A DNA stretch of 64,000 nt from Trema orientale. Lineage: Eukaryota > Streptophyta > Magnoliopsida > Rosales > Cannabaceae. The notes under the pieces were generated by a model, which was not told the DNA's origin, made no database searches, and worked only from the letters and a program-made list of their open reading frames with translations. The position numbers were made by a program, and so were the translations under genes. The DNA is taken from NCBI GenBank assembly GCA_002914845.1, contig JXTC01000086.1, positions 197,051-261,050 on the forward strand, read 5' to 3'. Below are positions 12,497-22,900 of this stretch, one piece after another (position 1 is the stretch's first letter; each line of letters starts with the position of its first letter).

Positions 12497-13625
12497 CTAG
12501 CACTTGGGTAGGTCCGACGGTAGAGGAGGCAGTATCGATGATTTAGTGGGCTCTTTTTTTAAGAGGCCCATTCTCAACTTCAAACTCCATGGCCATGCCC
12601 ACCGGCAAATGCACGTCTTATTTATAGGTTCCTGACTGCAATCGCCTGGGTACAAAGACCGTGTGCTCTTTGTCAATTCCATTTTCCCAACCATATAACC
12701 ATATATTGGTCCCAAAAGAATCATAATAAATCTTTTGTGTCATCAATTTTAAGAGTCAATAACTTTACAAAAACTTTACAGTTCATGAGGGCATCCATAT
12801 CACTAAATTTTAAATAGTTAATTGGTTTCAATTAAAAATAAGATAGTAATTGAAATAGATGCCATAGTATTGGTGTAATTTTTTGGTAAAAATTTTTAGT
12901 GTCTCAATTATTACTGAATTTTAATATATAATTTTGTCAAAATTATAAATTGTATATAGTTCAATTTTGCACTATTAGTCACTGTTCTCTACCGCATAAG
13001 TTCATTATGTATGTATTGTGCTATTAATACTATTAGTTTTCAAAACACTAGTAATACTAAATTTTATAGAGTATTCCCTAATTACTCAGTATATCACATT
13101 AATTGTATTTTTTTTTTTTGGACAAGAATATTTGACCAATAACTACCTGGATTATTAGCTTGGAATTGAGTCAGGTTCCAACCTCCCAACAAGAACGACG
13201 ACAATGGTGTTACGAATTTGCGGATTAACAAAGTTGAATTTTTGACAACCGTTGACTACGTTAAAAATTGCCGAATTATCCCCGAGCCAACACATGGAAG
13301 CTGAAACCGTGTAGCCCTTGTAGTTGATGATGTCCATAATATGGTGGTGTTATAGAAGTCTACGGTAGGCGGAGTCGTGACGTAGGAATGGGCAACCATG
13401 CACATAGTAGGACGCCAGTACCTGGTCAGCTTTGAAAAGGATGTGTGGGTGGTTTGACAGGGAGCAACGACAACCAAATTACGGTCGTATGGATCAGTGT
13501 AGAGCTGTAGGTGGCGTGGCAACAAATGTCTTGATGTGGATGTTGCTGGCTAATGCTATCATGATCATGAAGAAGTGGAACCTCATAATATTGATTAGTA
13601 TGCCAGATCAGTTAGTGCAAAAATT
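12497..13625 (-). pseudogene. Laccase pseudogene (partial tandem copy: parts of exons 5 and 6)
   Basis: On the minus strand, about 13150-13625 matches the last large exon of the intact laccase next door in scattered blocks. Examples are DPYDRNLVVVAPCQT (compare [10 protein letters not shown]), a LHGFSFHVLARG block (T1 copper region) and [12 protein letters not shown]. About 160 codons of the middle are missing, and the blocks fall in different frames with stops, so it is broken. At 12497-12660 a final-exon remnant reads DVHLPVGMAMEFEVENGP, then after a frameshift ILPPLPSDLPKC and a stop. Exons 1-4 are not found. The copy sits about 320 bp downstream of the intact gene in the same orientation, so a tandem duplication followed by decay is the simplest history. 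Confidence 0.88.
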
Positions 13626-13946
13626 TAGCATAAAATTATGTCCTTAGCATGCATTAGTTTTTTTTTTTTTTTTTTCGAGGTTATAGCATTAATTTTACTT
13701 ATTATTTTATATTTATGAATGTACAACTTTTCAATAACACTTTTATTTTGTTCTCGACAACCTATTTGAATTCAAAGCTTGAATCCTTGAAAAAGGAAGA
13801 AGAAGATTCCATAGTTCAAATGGGAATTATGATTATTCTACAAATTTATATTAAACAATATACAAAACATATATATATTGATATATATATATATATTCTT
13901 CGTTTCTATTCCTTTTGATTAATTCTAGAGCTAACTTCAATTCCAT

Positions 13947-16900
13947 CTAATAATTTTTCCTTCCCTCAGAGACATTAGGGTATGAGATACTAATAACTTG
14001 ACTTGGCTCGGAAGAATTTGAAATATCATCTGACATTGAACATTTTGGTAGATCCTCAGGTGGTGGAGGAAGCGTAGATGATGAAGTTGGCCCATTTTCA
14101 ACCTCAAATGCGGTAGTTAGGCCCCAAAGCATGTGCATGTCCATATGGCAATGCATTAACCATAAACCTATACAGTTTTGATAATCAGATAACAAAAAGA
14201 ATAATTATTAATACAAAAAAATTAAGATTAAAAATGACTAATTTACTTTAACCTGGATTACTAGCTTGGAATCTGATGACTGCCCATCCGCCGGTTGGGA
14301 CAGCGATGGTATTCCGAATTTGTGGATTAACGAGATTGAATTTCTTATGGTCATTACGAGGATTGTAAATGCCAAAGTCTTGTGCCAATACGTGGAAGTT
14401 GAAGCTATGGAGATGCATCGGGTGGTTTTCATTTTCTATAAGAGCGGTGCTCTGGAACACAATTTGCACTACATCATTGTATTTTAACTTCTTGACTTTC
14501 GTCCCTTTTGTTGCGATCAACAATGATTGGTTGAAACACAAGCTTAAATCTGTGTAGTTAAACTTGACCGTAGGATAATCAGGAAAATCAGTCGTGTAGA
14601 TTCCACTCACACCGTAAAAGAATGCCTGCAACATAGACAACGTCTGTGGCAACACAAATGATTGTTGGTTCATACTGGCAGAATTTCTCATCCCTAATGC
14701 ACCTTTACATGTGTCGTTTCCCGATTCGCAAAGCTGACTGTTTAGTCCTATGGTTATGAACATATGTTCATCCACGTGGAGTGGGACTGGGACCCAATGG
14801 GGTCCATCGACCAAGCTGGTTAAACTAGTAAAGAATTTATGGGCCGTAGCATTGTCGTTAAATTCCGGTAGGACCACTTTCACGGGGGTCATTGATGTGG
14901 AGCCCTCATAGACGATAATACCCCTTGTCGTCGTTTTTTCGAACGGAGGATCTCTGGGTGCACTAATGTATTCATGAGCTGCCATGTAGTAAGACCGCAC
15001 CGGTTGGTTACTTGTGAAGAGGACGTCGACACTTTGGCCAGGTGCGATGACAATAACGTCGGTGACGTAGCGATTCGTGTAACATGCATCGATCGCAACA
15101 ACTGTCAATATGTGATTGGCTATTTTGAAAAAAAGCTCCGCATTAACTCCAACGTTGATTATACGCAGCAAGTAGGTTTTCCCTGGCACCACCTTAAGCG
15201 TGTACATATCTGCTAACTCTATGAAGTTTGGTTAGCTTAAAACTATTATCACTTTCTAATTTTTATTTAATAAAAAAAACAGTTGTAGTAATACTATATG
15301 ACAAGTTGCCAAGTCTAACAGTCTTCCATTATATTCACCTGCCTTTGTTTTTACCAGCTAATTGTTATGATTCATATAGATTATCCAACTAATTAATTTG
15401 TCGTTTGTTTAGCTTGAAATGATATAAATTTCATTAACAAGTCAATCATTTTACAATAGACCATGCAAATTTTAAGATTAGATTCGATACTTGAAAGATT
15501 ATTGATTTCCTTTCTTTGAGATACTGAATATCGCTTCCATTTAGCAGAAAATTAGCAAATTAGACAGATCTACACATGAGATACAACAACAATAAGAAAC
15601 ATAATTATATTTTACTAGTTAATTATACACATTATATGTGTATTTGACACCTCTATTTTTACTTACCATGTTCGGAGCATTCGTATAAATCACCCACTTT
15701 TCCGTTTATGGTGAAAGCATCAGACATATTAGGAGTTGAGCCTGCATCATTAGCCTTGTTCACAATGTCAATCACATTAGCATTCCACCACTCACCTGAA
15801 ATTCACCTCCCACCTAAGAATAAGTTCTTTCGAATAGAAAAATGCTAAAATTATTACTTAGCTCCACATTCTAACAAGGTGAGTCGTAAACTCTTAAATT
15901 TCTACATAGGTCTCATCCTCTATTTATGATTGCTTAGCAGGTGGCTTTAGCATCGCTAGTTTAATAGTATTTCTAAATATATAAATATATATATATATAT
16001 AACACGTGTTCTGTACCCTTAAGAACTTGTTTAGATACACTTTTATTTTTTCTTTTATGTTTAAATAAACAAAAAAATATTTATAATTTTTTGTGGAAAA
16101 ACATGTTTGGTAACATTATTTTTGTATTCTATTTAAAAAAAATTGTAAAAAATAATTTTAAAAATAATTTTCACTCCCAAAAGTTTTTTAAACAAAAAGT
16201 AAACCGAGAAAGTGATATTTTTCTAAATTAACATTTTAAAGTGATATTTTTGTAAATAAACATTTAGAGAGTGATATTTGCTAAATAAAATTTTACAAAG
16301 TATTTTTATAAATGGTATTTTCAAAATAATTTTTAAAAGTGGTGCCTTTTTAAGTAGTCTTTTTGAAATGATATCTTTTGAAGTTCACTTTTTTCTATAG
16401 TATCTACTAAAAAGAGTCTTAAAGCAACTCTTCGTCGGATCTGTTTATATCGTCTAATTTGCTTCGTTATGGCTCAAAAAGGGAGACACGTAGAGAATGA
16501 TAGAGAGGATGGTAAGATGAGTGAACCGTGTAAAAATCTCCCAATTTAAGGAGACGGTTGTGGTCTCTCTCTATATTTCACCTACTATTTCATGGCATAA
16601 CAAATGAAGGCAAGCTGGAGTTGGAAATTGTACTATGAGCAAGTGGGGCCTATAAGAAACTACTAGGAGTTGCACATTTCCTAATTTTTTTTTTAAATAT
16701 ATTTGTTTTGAATAAAAAAAATAACTTTGCTAACTTTATACATATATGTATATAATTATAACATTGTCATTCCATTGATACTTTAATTTAAATTTTTTCT
16801 AAGCTTGATAATTCTAGTTGTTTTTCCTTTTTCAGTGAAAAAGTATTATTATCGTTAGTGAAACAAGTTCAACCCTTCCTTAAAAAAAAAACGCACATGT

Positions 16901-19900
16901 TTACACTTATATAACAATTATGGGATAATTAACAACAGACAAAATTGTAACGCAATTATTATTATTTTTTTCCTAACAATTAATAAGATATTAGTAACAA
17001 ATGCCCCTAAAGAATGTAGAATGAGATATATGCTGTAATATAAGAAATTTAAGATTTTGGTGAGTTGAAATAAGAGAACATAGAATGGAAAGAAAAAAAA
17101 AACACAATAAGAGTGATGAAGATTTTACTATATTATAACTAGATATCACAAAACTTGCACGCAAACATTATTTATTTATTTATTTTTGACTTGAGGAGTA
17201 TGGATTCGAACTCTAAACTATGTCTATCACTACTAAACATTTTTTTTTAATTTTTAGTTGTTATTTACTTTATAACAATAGGGTAAAGCCGTTATTTGGT
17301 TAAAACTTATGAATACTTTGATATTTTGAAACAAACAAATTATCACTTTAACATGTGTTTGAGGATGTATGCATCAAATGAGTCATTTAGTTCTATATGT
17401 GTGCACTTCTATCTTTTCATGTAAAGTGTACTCACATAAGAAGAACTGGGCAATATTATTAGTAAGTGTACCCATGAATTAATAATTTAGGTATTTTTAT
17501 CATTATCTATTTGTTTGCTGTCCTCACATCTTATTTTAATAATGGGACTTTATCAGTACCTAACTGATAGAAAACAAATTATTTTTTAATAAAATTTTTA
17601 ATTTGGACATAAAAAGCACCATACTATCGATATAATGACTAAAATCTACATCTCTTAAATTAAGTAAAGAAACTAATGCACTATTCCAACTGAGAATAGC
17701 TACGTGGGAGGAGAATAATGAAACTGTTAGGACATCTTCCCTAAAAAGCAGATTTTCAATTTTACCCTTTTAGTATAGGCAACTTTCTCTTATACGCAAT
17801 CATGATATTTGCTAGATTAAACTGTCTCTGCTAAATAGTTTATTTATCTGAAAAAGATTCCATGACTTTAATTGTGTATAAAGAAACAAACATGAGTATT
17901 AATTATGGGGAGACTTGTTTCTTTATCTAAGTCTAAATGAATTAGTTCACAATCTGTAAATAAAGATGGAATACTTTATTTACTAAAGATTGTAGTATTT
18001 ATTTACCTCAACGGGAATGATGTATCTCAAATCATTGAAGTGTCTGACTTCTGATAGAAACACTAGTACAACATAAATAAGTTATGTGTATTGAACATGA
18101 CCAGGTAATATAAAGAATTGGGGTGCCATAACTCAATTCTTATATTACCACAAACTGGCTCTTAGCATATAGATCTTAATCCTTGATATTTGATTGAAAT
18201 TACTTTCATGGGTTGTAGCCTTTTGATTTGTTAAAAGACTAGCCTCTATGAAATTAGAGGCGAACTCTGACATATTGGAGGTTATAATTTATGAATTGAT
18301 GGGAACACTAAATAGTTGAGGATACTACACATTAATGCCACTTTAAGGTCTTTCAAGATTCATGGAATAATTAAATTTAAGATCTTAGTATTCACTTTGT
18401 GAATTGGTTGATAATTTTGTCTAAATGGCCATTGAGAACAAAATTATTGACAACATTATTCCTTGATAGAAAAATGATAACTTAAAAGTAAATATGTGTT
18501 GGAGGGGTACTACGGTTATTAAAATTAATTCAAGTTATCAAAATGAATTAAAATGGTCTCATAATATTATGTGACAAATTGATGTGCTTATTGGATTAAA
18601 GGTTAACACATGTATGGGTTCATATGATCTTACCTAATAAGATAGGAACCTCTTTATAGGGTGCAGGAAACGGGTAAGGATGTGGCTTGGAGGGATTGGA
18701 TCTCGGATAAATGATGAGAGCTCCATGGACAGTTGCTCGTAGCCAAGAGGAGTGGGCATGCCACAAGAGGGTTCCTTCTTGTCCAGTGATATTGAATTTA
18801 TATGTATAGCTATCACTAGGTTGAATGGGACATTGGGTCACATATTCTGCACCATCGGCCCATCCACTGAGAAGTTGAAATATTCCATGCCTACATATAT
18901 TAAAATTGTATAAAATATCAACAATACACTAACTAATGATCAATATTGTGGTAATGTTAAAAATATGAGAAAACATCGTACAATGACTATGAACTACTTT
19001 TTTTAACAAACCTTTTTTGTGTTTTAAGAAATATAGAAAAACTTATTTGAATTTGATTTTTATTACAAAAAGTCTTGAAATTTGATTTTTTTGAAATTCG
19101 ACCTTCTCATGTAAACAAAATTGGAAAATTGATAAGAAATGATAAAATTGTGCATAATATATAGTTGATTTAGGTTTATATTACATTTTTAATTTGTATT
19201 TACGTACGTAGATAATTATTTAGAAACTATTTTATAACTTATGAAGTTATTTGAAACATCCAAATATTGTTTAGAAACTAGTATAGAGAATTTTTAAATT
19301 TATTTTAAATTTAAATCTACCCTTCCCTAAGGGTAATATTGTCATTTTTCATCAATTTTCCTAATTTTTTGATATGGGGAGATTGAATTTGAGAATGGTC
19401 AAACTATGACTTTTTGTAATAAAAAATCAAATTCAATTGGATTTTCTCATAATTCTTAAAAGACATGCGATTAAAAAAAAAACTACAGGATTATTTTACG
19501 ACTTTTCTCTTAATAATATAGACGACATTATTTTGGGCCATAGTTAGCTTTAATATTAAGTAGTGTAAATTAATAGGGTTAAAATTACATTGTATCCATA
19601 TCTTTACTTGATGTATTGCTTAATTCCCTATTCTTTTTTTTTTCATCAAAAAAAAAATCCTATTCTTTTTTGGTAGCTTTTTAACTCCCCAGATTTATTA
19701 TTTTGTAACACAGTGGTCATTTTCTATTGTTTCCTTATGTTTGGGTCTTTAAATCACATTTGTCTGGCATGTGGTCCAATTCTTAAGGGTATTTAATGGA
19801 ATAAAGGCAGAAGTCCAATTTGAATTGGTCATTTTCTATCTGTATTTATAGAGGGGTCAAATAAGTCGGGCCTACTCATTTGAGTGTGAGCTGCGGGCCG

Positions 19901-22900
19901 TCCCAGGTTGGCCCATGAAATTCGCGGGGCAAGCCGCGGAAAGTAAATGTCAGGGGCCGGGGTCTATATTCACACCCATCATGAATATTGAGCAAATATA
20001 TTATAATTTCATTACGAGAAAATTAGGGAGTATACGGTCATTTAAAAATATCATCAAATATACGGTACACCCCATTTTAATATTTTCGTATATGGTTATT
20101 CAAAGAAAAGTAACACGTCCCCTTTCTTCCTTTGTTTCTCTTGCTTAGACCTGTTGCCCAACCTTAGCCACACCCGCTTTCTGGCACAGGTGAGGAGAGA
20201 GATGAGAGAGTCGAAGTCATTTTCAATCTCTCATCCATGATCCTCAAGCTCGTTGGTTCAATTTTAAGTGATTTAGGTCGATTTTTGGGGAATTGTTTTA
20301 GATAAGCTCGGCGTAGATTCCAACCTTTGGATTTATGACAGTCTGTAACCAATCTATTTATCAAAGCTATCTTCTTCTTCTTCTTTTTTATGGTTTTCGT
20401 ATAGGATTTTTTATTCTTAATTTTGTTGAGTCATGACAAAAATTGCATTTTGGGTTATAATTTTTGTTCTATAAGTGAGTATATTCGTTAATACAAGGCT
20501 GATTGCAATTGATTTCATTAAAAATCCTTATTTAGGTTTTGTACTTATTATTTATACTTAATCTGTAAGTATTGGCATTGTAAAGCATATAATTACGGAT
20601 TAGAGCAGATACATTTGAAGTACTTTGTATTTATTATGATTTTTACTATATTGAGGAAATAACATAGTTTAAGATCTGGTAAACAAAATAACTAGATTTG
20701 GTTACTCTTACTGGTAACCAGATTGGTTTACTAGTCTAATTTGTGTATATGGTAATATGAGATCCAAAAAACTAGTAACCAATTTTATTGCTGGTAACCA
20801 AAAAACCAATAATCAGAGAGAAATAAGAAATTAGTAACAAATTTGGCTGTACTAACTATACTGTTAACCTGAGAAACTAGAAAAATTAGTAATTAGTTAC
20901 AATTTTAGTTTTACCATATAAGTAACTAGAAAAAGCAGTAATTAGAGTAAAAAGTTTCCAAATTGGTAGTTAGTAAGTAATCTAGTTACTAGTAACTAGA
21001 GTAATCAATAACCAGTAACCAGTCACAAATTTAGAAATTAGTAACTAATATAGTTACTATAACTATTGGAACTGATAACTAGTAATTAGTAACGAGTAAC
21101 CAATAATTGACCACTAGTCTAGAAACTGGTTTCCAAATTGGTGACTGGTTATATTTAGATGATTAAGCATATTTATGATATGATAGCTTCTAGTAACTGG
21201 TAATCAGTAACCAATCTTGTAATTGGTAACTGGTAATTAGTAACCAGATTAGTTACTAGATAGTTAGATGGTTAAGCATATTTCTAATATGATAACTTAT
21301 AGTATCCGGTAACCGATAATCAGTAACTAATCTTGTAACTGATAACTAGTAATTGGTAACTAGATTGATTACTAGTTTCTACTACTGATCTTTGTAACTA
21401 GTCACCAATTTGAAAACCTGAAACCAAATTAGTTATTAATAAGTAATATATAAATTGGTAACTGGTAACTAGACTAATTGATAACTAATAACTAAATTGG
21501 TTAATTGTAACTAGTAACTAAAGTAACCAGTACATAGCCATTAGTTTGGAAACTAGTAATTAAAATTGGTTATTGGTAACCAGTATTCTAAGTAGTTATC
21601 GAGACTCATTGTTTGCTCAAGTAGTTGGTTACCATAAATTACCACATACTTGTTGTTTGCTATAATAGTTGGTTACCTAAGGAAGATTAGAAAATCATTG
21701 TTGGTAATATAACAGATTTTAAGTTTAGATGATAATAAAAAAAAATCTAATTTTTTAAAAGAATAAAAAGAAAAAAAATGGTTTTCCGAGTTTTTTAAAA
21801 TTAAATAAAAAAAGCATCATATTCCTAAGAAAGACAGAGTAGCTCTTCATATACCTAAAAGGAAAGAAGAAAAATGAATTAAAGGAGGAAAAAAAAAGGG
21901 ATAAATAATTTTTTTTTTTAAAGGAAAAATGTAAAGAAAAATAAAGAAAGAAAGAAATGCCTCGCGTGGTAAAATGTATAAAAATAGGAAAATATTAAAA
22001 TAAAAGAAAAAAGTAATAAAAAAAACCAATAAATGGTAAAATTGAGAACAAGGGGTTTGAACCTTGACCTGCAAGATCTCGTAAGTCATTACAAACCACT
22101 GAGCGTTTTTATGTTTATATTTTATGTTGGGCATTTATGTTGAAATTACACTATGTTCTTGTCTATTTCTCAGTTTTGAATATGAAAAGTATTCCTTTGT
22201 AGTTAAGTATGTAATACAATTACGTTTTTTCAGTTAGAAATTATTTTTTGGATTTATGGGTTTGCGTAATTGAACATGGTATAAGCAATTTGTGGTTTAT
22301 CTAATTAGTAAGAAGTGCAACTTTTATCATCATGTGCTACTAGATATGAGTTTCTACCCTTTATAGGTATATTTGGTAACTTCTAGTAGACAAAGTAACT
22401 AATAACGAAATTGGTAACTGATAACTAGATCAGTTATTGGTAGCCTATAACCAGATTATCTAGAAACTAGTAACTAAATAGGTAATTCGTAACCAAATTG
22501 GGTACTTATAACTTAATTGATTACTAGTACTAGCAACAAAATTGGTAACTAGTAACCAAAAATTGATAGTGGTAACTAGAAATGTGTAACCAATAACTAA
22601 ATTGATAATGGTAATCAAAAATCCGTAACCGAATTGGTAGTGATAAACAGAAACCAGTAACTAAATTGGCAGTGATAATTAGATTCTAGTAACTAATATG
22701 ATAACTAGTCTAGTACCCAACTCTGTTACCCCTCTAGTAATTAGTAACCAAATTGGTAACTTGTAATTAGATTGGTTATTAGTAACTGATAACTGAAAAG
22801 TAACAACATTGGTCACAAGTAACTAGATTAGTTATTGGTAATTAATAACCAGATTATCTAGAAACTAGTAACCAAATGGGCAACTAGTAACTAGATTGGT

